Of a stretch of 64,000 nt of DNA, positions 1-9,172 are shown in pieces. The first letter of the stretch is position 1, and each line of letters opens with the position of its first letter. A model generated the notes under the pieces. The model saw only the letters and a list, made by a program, of their open reading frames with translations. It had not been told where the DNA came from and did no database searches. The translations under genes and the position numbers were made by a program. The DNA comes from Proteromonas lacertae. Its lineage: Eukaryota; Sar; Bigyra; Opalinata; Proteromonadidae. The stretch spans positions 124,001 to 188,000 of the forward strand of contig NGBS01000292.1 of NCBI GenBank assembly GCA_002245135.1, given 5' to 3'.

Positions 1-1
1 A

Positions 2-987
2 ATACCAAACTACTCAAGCACAGATTCAAGATATTTATTTTTAAATGATCTATTTTCTATATTAAATCAATACTCAAGAGATTTGAAAAATAATGAAAAA
101 ATAGCTAGAGAGTTTAGAGAAGAATTTATATTGGATTTATCTATTAATTTCAACTTTTTGAATAGTTATGATGATGAATTAAATGGAATAATTGAGAAAA
201 TAGATAAAACTGTTCAGCAAATTGCTTCTAAAAAGACAGCTGAAGAAATCCATGCATTTATAGAATCTGAAGTTATTGCTGTAAAAGTTGAACAGTCAAA
301 AAAGAAGAATAAAAAAAGTAAAAAAAGCAACAAAATGGAAGATGATGATGATGATAATGAAAACAAGAATTTAGAGGAAGAAGACGATGATGATGATGAT
401 GATGACGAAGATGAAAAAGATGATGAAGAAGAAGGTGAAATAAAACAACCAAAAACATTAACAAAAAGAGAAGAGATATTAATATTTTTACCATCCTTCT
501 TAAAACAATCATCCATAAGTTATCAACATTTAAAGATTTATACTGAAAGATATAAAGATTATATTAGATCACTCACTCTATCAGATAATGGTGAAGTTTC
601 AGTAGAAAATAGTCAATTGATAATTAATATTATATGTAATTGTCTTTTGAGACATTATCATCAACAATATGTTATATATGAGAATTTTATGAGGAATGAT
701 ATTATTAAAAGTCATTTGATTGTTGAACATTTGATTAAAAACCAAGAAGATACTGCAAAACCATTGATATATCAGTATAATAATATCTTTATTTATTTAT
801 CTATATAGTTATAATTATTATTGGATTATAATTAATATATTGAAATATTTATACTTCAATAAGAAAGAAGATGATCTTAATAGTTGTTTAGATATATATA
901 TCAAGTTAATTCCTGTTCATTTTATATATGATGATAATGAATTTAAGAGATTGTGGTGTGATAGAATTGAAGAATTAATATATGAAG

Positions 988-1025
<38 letters not shown>

Positions 1026-1138
1026 TACTATAGATGCAATCTTTAAATATTGATATTCTTGATAGAGTTAAGTCATTGTTCACTAAACCACCAATGAACA
1101 CTTTCAGTGATGGAAATATACATTGTTTTACACCTTAA
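2..1138 (+). CDS. NCBP1: Nuclear cap-binding protein subunit 1 (CBP80)-like, C-terminal part
   Basis: The frame is already open at the window edge, so the N-terminus is missing. Exons are 2-774, 809-986 and 1034-1138, joined across introns of 34 and 47 nt that start GTAT and end TAG; the second intron is mostly a TA repeat. The order of motifs recalls the last MIF4G-like domain of CBP80, the large subunit of the nuclear cap-binding complex: a 'KKTAEEIHAFIE' segment, a segment ending in 'FLKQSSISYQHLKIYTERY', then 'QQYVIYENFMRNDIIKSHL'. An Asp/Glu run of about 40 residues and a preceding Lys-rich patch interrupt the domain. The family is inferred from remembered motif order. An unrelated HEAT/MIF4G protein remains possible. 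Confidence 0.6.
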
Positions 1139-1206
1139 AAAAAAATAAAAAAAATAAAGAAAACATATATTATTATTATTATTGCTTGTTTGTTTGTTTT
1201 GGATGG

Positions 1207-1600
1207 TTATATTTCATATGATATGGTGTATTTATTCTCTGAAAGTGCTAATTTTAAGAAATAGAGGCACATTGAACTTATAAATAAAGATCTAATAGGA
1301 TGCTCATTACAATAAGCAAATAAATCTTTTGGAATCTATAAAATTATTATCACACAATAGATTACACTAAATATTCTACTAAGTATGTCATCTCCATAAA
1401 AGAAAAGCCCAAAATCAAATATTCTATCTCTTAGCGTCAAACCATTACACATGCTACATTTTATAGATAGAAACAATAATATACTATGTTCTATAACAGA
1501 TATAAGTTACTCTAACAGCATCCTTACAAAAATCATATAATTCTTTCACCATATAGGTAATATAACTGTTTCTATTGCTTTTACCATCATTTTCATCCAT
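1207..1600 (-). CDS. Small unrecognised protein, paralogue 1
   Basis: Three exons (1600-1485, 1453-1366, 1335-1207) join in frame across introns of 31 and 30 nt with GTAT/GTAA...TAG ends, giving about 110 residues. I recognise no family. It matches the neighbouring gene at 1882-2222 through 'ENDxK', 'YIxxM' and 'HPIRSL', and both intron positions are nearly shared. The middle exon reads MCNGLTLRDRIFDFG. A TAG directly precedes the ATG region, so an upstream exon may exist; the start at 1600 is the first in-frame ATG. Open frames in three consecutive exons, plus a diverged paralogue, argue for a real gene. Confidence 0.5.
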
Positions 1601-1881
1601 TCTATCTTAAATAATAGGGAATAATAGTTTTTTGAGCTTTATTTAGTGCTTAAAATAACAGCTAAAATTATATTACTTTTTGAGCAACTTTTAAAATAAA
1701 TACAATGAATAAAAAATTATAAATAAATTATTACATAAAATGATATTTTAAATCTTCATATACTTTATTCTTCATTGCAAGTTGTTCATATTCTTGGTGA
1801 CTATAGAAAATTAGATTACCCAAATAACCAGTCTATAATAGAAACTAATATTTGTTTCAAAGAATTCTTTTTGCACATATC

Positions 1882-2222
1882 TTACATAAGCTTTACAAAT
1901 ACATCGAGGTTGAGAATTTTATAAACTACTAAATACATATGCAAAGATCTTATAGGATGCTTATATATGTATAAGAGTAAGTTTTTGGTATCTATAACAA
2001 AATATATTTAAAAAAGAATATTACTAAAAGTATTTTCAATTATCACATCCCGAAATGGTAAGCAATCACTTACACTATATTCGCTACATATATACTATCA
2101 TATACGCTAATTTACAACCAACGTATAACCCTATATATAAATCTCTATAACATGTGAAGACTTCATTTAACATCCAGCTTATATAGCCTATTATATCGCA
2201 TTTATCATCATTTTCATTAATT
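1882..2222 (-). CDS. Small unrecognised protein, paralogue 2 (5' end not found)
   Basis: Exons 2222-2106, 2083-2025 and 1991-1882 join across introns of 22 and 33 nt. The product shares 'NENDDK', a Tyr-Ile-x-x-Met motif and 'KHPIRSLHMYL' with the paralogue just downstream on the same strand. The last intron is phase 1 here and phase 0 in the paralogue, so the boundary has shifted by a base, or one copy is decaying. No ATG lies in the first visible exon, which starts after a CAG acceptor; the initiating exon was not identified. The function is unknown. Confidence 0.4.
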
Positions 2223-2518
2223 CTGTAAAGATTGCTTTTAGTGATGTAAAAAAAGAGATAGTCAATACTTTACTAATAACTAATATGAGCGAATATATAC
2301 TGTTAATACTTATAATGGGTAAGTATTGCTATTTTTATAATTAAAAAATGTATCCGTTACATAATTAAAGAAATAACTTAACAATTGTTAATATATAACT
2401 AATTAAACTCTACTTTATAAGCCACATACCAAACAAGAATGACGCTATTACTTTTTTATTATTATTCACAAAACTATAAATCTTCTCCAAATACTATTTA
2501 TTAATAATAAAAACATTA

Positions 2519-2943
2519 CTAACATACGTTTTCATTATTATTCATATGCAACATATTCTTTATATATTTATCTATTTCATTTGTCTTAATTTCAAGAAAC
2601 TTATTATGATGAAGCCATATAAACATATAACATACTCCACCAGCTAAAAGCAAACCTGAAAATGACAATCTGTTAGTTATAAAACTATAAATATGTAGAA
2701 TAAAGATTAATACCTAGTCATCATTCCATAACATAAAGCGTAAGATGGATGAACTGTTAAATACAAATCTGATACAGGTACAACATCATCATATGTTTGT
2801 AACTGATAATTTTGATTCTCTTCATTCTCTTGATCATTTTCATTAAGATTGTCTTGATTATTTTGATCAATATCATAATTTTGATTGTTGTAGGCACTTG
2901 ATGGAGGCAGTAATATTTTTTCCCCGTTATATGCTTCTGACAT
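2519..2943 (-). CDS. Small protein with one C-terminal membrane segment
   Basis: Two exons (2943-2714 and 2684-2519) join across a 29-nt GTATT...TAG intron to give 131 residues, starting at the ATG at 2943. The first half is Asn/Gln/Glu-rich and looks disordered. It is followed by 'VHPSYALCYGMMTSF', then a hydrophobic stretch (GLLLAGGVCYMFIWL) that looks like a single membrane anchor near residue 95, and a short polar tail. I do not recognise a family. The gene is divergent from the pseudokinase gene at 3164, with about 220 bp between the starts. Confidence 0.55.
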
Positions 2944-3163
2944 GACAATAATCAATTTTTAAAATCTGACAATATATGAAACGGTTATATTTTTAATTGA
3001 CAAAAAAAAGAACTATTATGTAAATCAATAAAATATCCTATTTTTCACATAAAAATGTATTTAATGCATGACATTCCTCTATTATCTCATTTTATTAGTT
3101 TTTATATATATTTTACCGTTTTATTATCTTAAACGTATTTATTTTTGAATAAAAGATAAGTAA

Positions 3164-4712
3164 ATGAGCCTAAATATTGATGAATGTATTAAAAAAGTAT
3201 ACGATAATAAGCTGGAAGTATGTACAGTAAAGATATATATATTTTTAGAAAATCATTTTGTTAGATAAGCATTCAAACATTGACACTTATGAAGTTACAC
3301 GCAGTATAGATTGTAAGAAGGAAATAGTTAAAGTAATTTTAAAGAAATGTTTCACCCCTTCTTGTTTGGGTGTTTTTAAGAAAAACATTACAATAGTAAA
3401 TATATTATTTGAAGATAGTTATAGTTTGATAAAAACTAACATTTTATTTGATAGTAATGACTATTTATTGTTAAGTCGATGTAAAAGTGATAATAAGCTA
3501 GAGAATTTAAATGAAAAAGACTTTAAAGAGTATATTGATAATCTAGATAGTAATGAATTACTTAAATCCATTATTAGAATCTTAAAAGTATTTCATGAGA
3601 ATAATTTATACCATGGTGGATTAAAGTTGAGTAATATAATGTTAAAAGATGTAATGGAAGAAGAAGGAGATGTAAGAACTAAATTTATTATCTGTGATTA
3701 TTTTTATCTTTTATTGAATGAAAGAGAACTAAATATATCACAAAGAAATGTGAACTATATAAGTCCAGAAGTGTTATTAAGTAAAGAGAGTACTTTGAAA
3801 GTAGATATGTGGAATATTGGAGTGTTATTGTATAAAATAGTGAGTGGAAGATTTCCATTCCAAGGTAAGACTATCAGTAATACCTTATACAACATATATA
3901 ATCTTGATTATATTGATATTGATGAAGATTTTACAGGATTATTAAATCCTTTGATTCATAAATTATTATTGAAAGAAAGCGAAAATCGTATATCAATAGA
4001 AGAATTTGAAGTAGAAATAGAAAGAATTAATTCAAGTGATATTCTTACAATAGAATCAACTCCATTTGTAGATGGCAAAGAATTGCTTAACATACAGACT
4101 ATAGAAGATTCACTTTTAGAAGTAAAGAAAGACTTAATTGTTGATTATAATAGTGAAGTGAGATTTATTCCTAATCATAAACATGAGTATATCACAATAA
4201 GCGAAGATGGCAAAACAATAACTAACACTGGTATTAATGGATATTTTGCTCATTGTTATTTGAATGCGAAAATAGAAAGTCAAATACATTGCTTTATATT
4301 CAAAATACATCATTGTACCAACAACATTGTGTTTGGTTGTAGTACAAATAATGAATATGAAGGAAATAGATTATATTATGATGAATCATCTTGTAGTATA
4401 AAGTTGGGGAAAGATAGATCAGTATTATATGGCTTAAATGGAGATGAAATGAATGAAGATAAATTAAATAAAATTTATAGAGAAGAAGAACAATTCTATG
4501 AAATTAAAATGGATATGAATGAAAAAAAGATAACAATTAATAAAGGAGATAAAAATACTACAGTAATATGGTCTATTAAAAAAACTCCAGTATATCCATT
4601 TGTAGGTATATTTAATAAAGATGATTCAGTAGAGCTTTTATGTTATCAGTCAGAAAATGAGACAGAAAAAGAAAAACAGATTAAAGGTATATTTAGTTGG
4701 ATTTTTTCTTAA
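3164..4712 (+). CDS. Pseudokinase with C-terminal SPRY-like domain
   Basis: A short first exon (3164-3217) joins the main exon (3249-4712) across a 31-nt GTATGT...TTTTAG intron, giving about 505 residues. The C-lobe is recognisable from 'LYHGGLKLSNIML' in place of the HRD loop, 'FIICDYFYL' in place of DFG, 'NYISPEVLLS' (APE-like) and 'VDMWNIGVLLYKIVSGRFPF'. The catalytic Asp of HRD is replaced by Gly and the DFG Gly is absent, so catalysis is unlikely. Residues of about 330-490 look like a SPRY/B30.2 beta-sandwich ('CFIFKIHHC', 'VYPFVGIFNKDD'). A scaffolding role is an inference from the lost catalytic residues. Confidence 0.65.
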
Positions 4713-4836
4713 TTACTAAATAATTTATGAATATCTATTACTAGAATGTTGTTTAGGAGATGAGAAAAAGAAGAAAAGAAAAATGAAATTCAAACTTACA
4801 TTCAAGCTTCCATTTTTTATTTTTTTCTCAAATTGA

Positions 4837-5632
4837 ATGAAAGTGAACCATTTATTATTTTTAATCCTATTTTGTATTACAGTATATTATATATCTTGTT
4901 AGCTAACTTATGCCATGCTCTTTATTTTAGAATTCCAGAAGTATGTATTTCTGATTGATAAAAATGTATATAGGGCCAAGAAAGATGTTTTATCGAGGAA
5001 GCTGTTCCCAAAAAAGTAACAATAGGTGACTATAAAAACCCAGATTTAATAAAGTACAATGAACCTTACGCTGAAAAGAAACTACCCATCGCAGTATAAT
5101 ACAGCATAATTAATATTTTTTAAAAATAGGGTTTTGATATTATAGTAACTGATGAAAACAATCAAGTAGTTTTTTCTTCTCCAGCAAAATTAAGTGGTAG
5201 ATTTGCATTTACTGCACATAGTCAAGGAGAGTATAAAATATGTATAAAGAGCAATATAACTGGAGCGCCTCAAATAGCTAGGCCAGGAGAAGAAATGAGA
5301 TTTTATATTCATTTTCACAATTATGATAGTAATGGTGATGATAATATGTCTGAATTTGCTAGAAAAGAACAATTAACAAAGTTAACAGAAAAAGTAAATG
5401 AATTGAGAGAAAAATCAAAGAAAACTATTGAGGATCAAAAGGTTCAAAGAGTATATAATCTATGTTATTAATATATGAATAGAAAGTAGAAGAAACATTT
5501 AGAGAAAGCAGCAATGATTCTAACAGCTATATCGTATTTTGGAGTGTATTACAAATTATCTTTTTGATTGGAGTTGCAGTGTGTCAAATATCTTACTTAA
5601 GAGCATATTTTATTAAAAAGAAGATTGCATAA
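4837..5632 (+). CDS. p24/TMED family cargo receptor
   Basis: Five exons (4837-4873, 4903-4940, 4974-5093, 5130-5450, 5483-5632) join across introns of 29, 33, 36 and 32 nt to give 221 residues. The order is that of p24 proteins: signal peptide (MKVNHLLFLILFSNLCHA), a GOLD domain opening 'ALYFRIPEGQERCFIEE', a coiled-coil neck (about 140-180), one membrane segment (VFWSVLQIIFLIGVAV), and a short lysine tail ending KKIA, a KKXX-type COPI retrieval signal. p24 proteins act in COPII/COPI transport between ER and Golgi. The first intron places the signal peptide in frame, which supports this start. Confidence 0.9.
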
Positions 5633-5810
5633 AGGATTTTTTAAATATAGATTTGTAATTGTTTTTTTAACACAAATTAAAAGAAACAACAATAAAATAA
5701 AATAATCAATATATAAGTATTATAAGATACAAAGATATATATTAATGATATAATAGAAATGTCCAAAATTTACATTAAATAAAAATCTGTTTTCTTTTTA
5801 CTAAATTAAT

Positions 5811-7505
5811 TTACTGAAAACAATCTAAGCAAGAAGAATTCAATTCATCTTCTACTGTAGAACAATCACTAAAATTATTGGATAGACATGTATTATAATT
5901 TCTGACTATAGAAGTATTATTTAAACTATTATTATTATTGAAATATTTCAGGTTATTGTCTGGTATAGTTTCTACAAAGTTCTTATACGCCTCTTCTTCG
6001 TCAACTATACTGCTTAGTAACATAGAATCGTCTGAATAAGGAGCTCTTGGTGAAACTGTTAAAGAATTATTATCATTATTATTCAACTTTAAATCTTCTT
6101 CTTTTTCTTCTTTTACGACAATAACATTTTCTTTTTCTTTTTCTATTATGTTATTATAATTGCCATTCTTTCTTCTTTTACGTAATTGATATTGTTTTAC
6201 TACTACTTTTGGTTTGGATGAATCAATAAGAGTTGTGTTTTGTTGTTGTTGTTGTTTTTCATTTATATGTGAGTCAATAGAATAATCAATATCAATATTA
6301 GAAGTAGAATCAATTTTTTGCTTTTTACACTTCATTATATCTTCGCAATCCTCCTCTCTACATGATCTTTTCTGTGGTAATGAAGATGATAATAATAATA
6401 TAGGTAAAGAATGTTGCTGTTGTTGTTGTTTAATCTGAATACTGCCACTTATAATATTATTATTATTATTAAAATTTCTAGATTTATCAGTAGATAATAT
6501 TAATGCTGATGATGATGTAGATGGTTGTATAGAAAATGAAATGTTTGAATTACTGTTATTCTTCATATTTGAATAATTATTTAAATTATCGAAATACTCT
6601 TTACTTAAATCTAAATACTTTAATAAATTCTTTACAGCAGGACATAATATCCTTCTCTTTTTACTATTATGGATAGGATCCTCTATTTGCTGCTCAATTA
6701 TGATCGATGAAGGAATCATCTGGTTTGGGTATTTAGACAAGTATACATTTCTCATTTTTGAGTTGTATCTATTCTTAACATTATTCTCACTTCTTCCTGG
6801 TAGTACCTTGGCGATTTCACACCATCTATTTCCAATTACACGTTGTATTTCGAATAATACCCTATCTTCCTCTTCAGTCCATTCACAACGTTTGATTGAT
6901 GAGTCTAAATAGTTTAGATATCTCTCTCTACACTGTTTGCCTATTCTGCCATGTAATCTTTGAGCTATTTCACTCCATTTTACATTAGCTAAAGATTGAA
7001 CCTTTTCTACTTCTTCAATAATTACTTTGTCTTCATCAGCTGTCCATGGGCCTTTCACTAATTCGGGTGATATGACTTTTCTCCATCTGTGTAAGCATTG
7101 AACATCAGTTCTTGATCCACCCACAATTTTTGCAATATTCTTCCAGTTTTTTGCACCGTGTTCCTTTACAGCTTTGGCTAATCGACCATCTTCTTCTATA
7201 GACCATTTTTCGTTTATAACACTTCTTGGTTTCCTCGTTTTTTGGCCATCTATTGCGATTTCATCATCATTGGAAGCTGGCTTAAAACCGTTACAACAAA
7301 CCTGTGTAATAGTGACTGGACTGTCGTCTGAAAGAGCAACATCTCCACAATATATTTTTTTGACACAACAAGCGGTTGATTTTCTGTTATTATCCTGATT
7401 TAAGAGTAATTTCATACCAACTTGATTATTATGGCATTTACTCATTACGTTAAACTGGTCAGAAAGGAAATCTACATTGTGACTAAGGCGGCTTATATTA
7501 CTCAT
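5811..7505 (-). CDS. Three-repeat (R1R2R3) Myb transcription factor
   Basis: A single exon of 564 residues starts at the ATG at 7505. Three tandem Myb/SANT repeats lie at about residues 95-260, each with spaced tryptophans: 'WSIEEDGRLAKAVKEHG', 'GPWTADEDKVIIEE' and 'CEWTEEEDRVLFEIQ', with recognition-helix features such as 'GRIGKQCRERYLNYLD' and 'GRSENNVKNRYNSKM'. This matches animal c-Myb and plant 3R-Myb proteins, which bind MRE/MSA elements and often control cell-cycle genes. The C-terminal half is low complexity with Asn and Gln runs. Unlike its neighbours it has no intron. Confidence 0.9.
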   Translation of the reverse strand: MSNISRLSHNVDFLSDQFNVMSKCHNNQVGMKLLLNQDNNRKSTACCVKKIYCGDVALSDDSPVTITQVCCNGFKPASNDDEIAIDGQKTRKPRSVINEKWSIEEDGRLAKAVKEHGAKNWKNIAKIVGGSRTDVQCLHRWRKVISPELVKGPWTADEDKVIIEEVEKVQSLANVKWSEIAQRLHGRIGKQCRERYLNYLDSSIKRCEWTEEEDRVLFEIQRVIGNRWCEIAKVLPGRSENNVKNRYNSKMRNVYLSKYPNQMIPSSIIIEQQIEDPIHNSKKRRILCPAVKNLLKYLDLSKEYFDNLNNYSNMKNNSNSNISFSIQPSTSSSALILSTDKSRNFNNNNNIISGSIQIKQQQQQHSLPILLLSSSLPQKRSCREEDCEDIMKCKKQKIDSTSNIDIDYSIDSHINEKQQQQQNTTLIDSSKPKVVVKQYQLRKRRKNGNYNNIIEKEKENVIVVKEEKEEDLKLNNNDNNSLTVSPRAPYSDDSMLLSSIVDEEEAYKNFVETIPDNNLKYFNNNNSLNNTSIVRNYNTCLSNNFSDCSTVEDELNSSCLDCFQ

Positions 7506-7985
7506 AGGATTAGAAATAATTTCGCCGTTTTAATTTGGGGCTTATGGTACTATTTAAAAGTATAGAATTTAAGCCTAAAAAAATTTTGATTTTTTGATTT
7601 GATAAAATCTTAATCACCAGTTTGGCATATAAAAACAAGCTTTTCCAATTTATGTAAATAATGGTATTTATTTATATCATACATAACCTATGAGTATTTC
7701 AACTGACAAAAACTAACACTTAAATGTCCAAATCGCTAGATGTCTGTTGTTATAATATGGCTAATATATAATAATTTTCTCCATGTCCCATCTATTAAAA
7801 TCAGCTGATATTAATAAATATTGATATATGGACATACATCAATTACGATTCAAAAATAAAAGTTGCATTAACATTTATGCCTTAGCATACGCAACAAATA
7901 GAAGCATTTTATTCATGCAGCTAATAACTTATATATTTCTAAATACACTTAATACATAATTACAAGTGATTTTGTATTTTTGAGA
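7506..7985. other. Divergent intergenic region, no gene seen
   Basis: About 480 bp separates the divergently transcribed Myb and Nudix genes. It is AT-rich with stops in all frames. I see no supported gene or repeat. It presumably carries both promoters. Confidence 0.5.
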
Positions 7986-8903
7986 ATGTTGTGTTTATAT
8001 CGTTTATTAAAACCCAATTCATCTAATAAATTTTTGTTCAAAAGATGTTTGTACTTTTCTGCACATAGTGATGATATTATAAAGACTCCTCTGTCAGATT
8101 TGTGGACTGAGACTAACAGAGAAGAAGAAATATATAATTTAACAAACAATTATACAGCTCCAGCACTAGCATCTGCACTTAGAGATCGTGAATTAATTCT
8201 ACAACAATGTGCAAGATTATGCGAAGATGGAAGAATAGAAGAACTTAAGAAAGTATTAAACCCATATTTATTAAAACGCTCAAAAGGTCAAAAAGAAAGA
8301 ATAATCCCAACTGTTATAGATTCAAATTATCTTGAATCTATAAGGAAGTTATTGAATAGAATGCCTCGTCAAGTTGGTGTAGTAATACCTAAGCGTGGGG
8401 GAGTATTTATTCCATTGTGTACTAATGAACAAGGTAGTCCTTCCATACTATTCACAGAAAGATCATCTACTCTATTACATCATCGATGTGAAATATGCTT
8501 TCCAGGAGGGATGAAAGATAAAGAAGATAGTACAATAATAGAAACAGCAAAAAGAGAATTGGAAGAAGAAATAGGAATAAAAAAAGAAGCTGTTGATGTA
8601 TTAGGTATTCTAAGATGTGATTGGGCTGAAATAAGAGCTCAAGTGGGTGTTGGTGTAACTCCTGTAGTTGGATATGTTGGTGACTTGCGAAATGTGAAAA
8701 TGAATATCAATAAGAGTGAAGTGAGCAATGTATTTACACAGAATTTGAATGATTTATGTGATAATAATAATTGGATCATACGAGATTACAGTACTCCTGT
8801 TTATAGCCATGATGGTTATATTATTTGGGGTTTGACAGGGTATTTGACCCATCGATTTATAAACTGTATTATTAAAGAATACAGCAGAAGAAGTTTATAT
8901 TAA
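7986..8903 (+). CDS. Nudix hydrolase, CoA diphosphatase (NUDT7/NUDT8) type
   Basis: The frame from the ATG at 7986 encodes 305 residues. The Nudix box is complete (G-x5-E-x7-REUXEE-x2-GU) in the segment 'GGMKDKEDSTIIETAKRELE' followed by EEIGI, near residue 175. It is preceded by 'LFTERSSTLLHHRCEICFPG', which fits the CoA-pyrophosphatase signature LLTxRSxxLxxHxGxxxFPGG. Such enzymes cleave CoA to phosphopantetheine and 3',5'-ADP. The N-terminus is basic and hydroxylated (MLCLYRLLKPNSSNKFLFKR), possibly an organellar targeting peptide. There is no C-terminal peroxisomal SKL-like signal. Confidence 0.85.
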   Translation: MLCLYRLLKPNSSNKFLFKRCLYFSAHSDDIIKTPLSDLWTETNREEEIYNLTNNYTAPALASALRDRELILQQCARLCEDGRIEELKKVLNPYLLKRSKGQKERIIPTVIDSNYLESIRKLLNRMPRQVGVVIPKRGGVFIPLCTNEQGSPSILFTERSSTLLHHRCEICFPGGMKDKEDSTIIETAKRELEEEIGIKKEAVDVLGILRCDWAEIRAQVGVGVTPVVGYVGDLRNVKMNINKSEVSNVFTQNLNDLCDNNNWIIRDYSTPVYSHDGYIIWGLTGYLTHRFINCIIKEYSRRSLY

Positions 8904-9172
8904 TATAGAATTAATATAATTATTTATAAATTTTGTATTTATTCTTAATTGTACAAATTTCATGGGGTATAGATTGATATATTTTGTCAGATAAAAATCC
9001 AACTATTCTTTTGTAAACTATTGAAGTATTTACACACATACAAAAAGTACACTTAGTAACGGTTTTATTTGTCAAGCCTTCAAACATCAGTTTTTTATTC
9101 ATACATCGTTTTTCTTCTCTTATAGAGATCAGATTTGTCTAATATATATACATTTTTTCCTGAAATTTAAAA

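Noticed and set aside
214-516. Ser- and His/Leu-rich frames opposite the acidic run of the CBP80-like gene
   Set aside because: They are antisense shadows of GAT/GAA repeats with no homology or start context.
3164-5632. Pseudokinase and p24 gene as one transcription unit
   Set aside because: A stop at 4712 is followed by a spacer and a new signal peptide after an independent ATG at 4837.
8920-9102. 60-codon minus-strand frame between the Nudix and kinesin genes
   Set aside because: It is short, has no paralogue or domain and lies in a likely promoter; not enough to call a gene.
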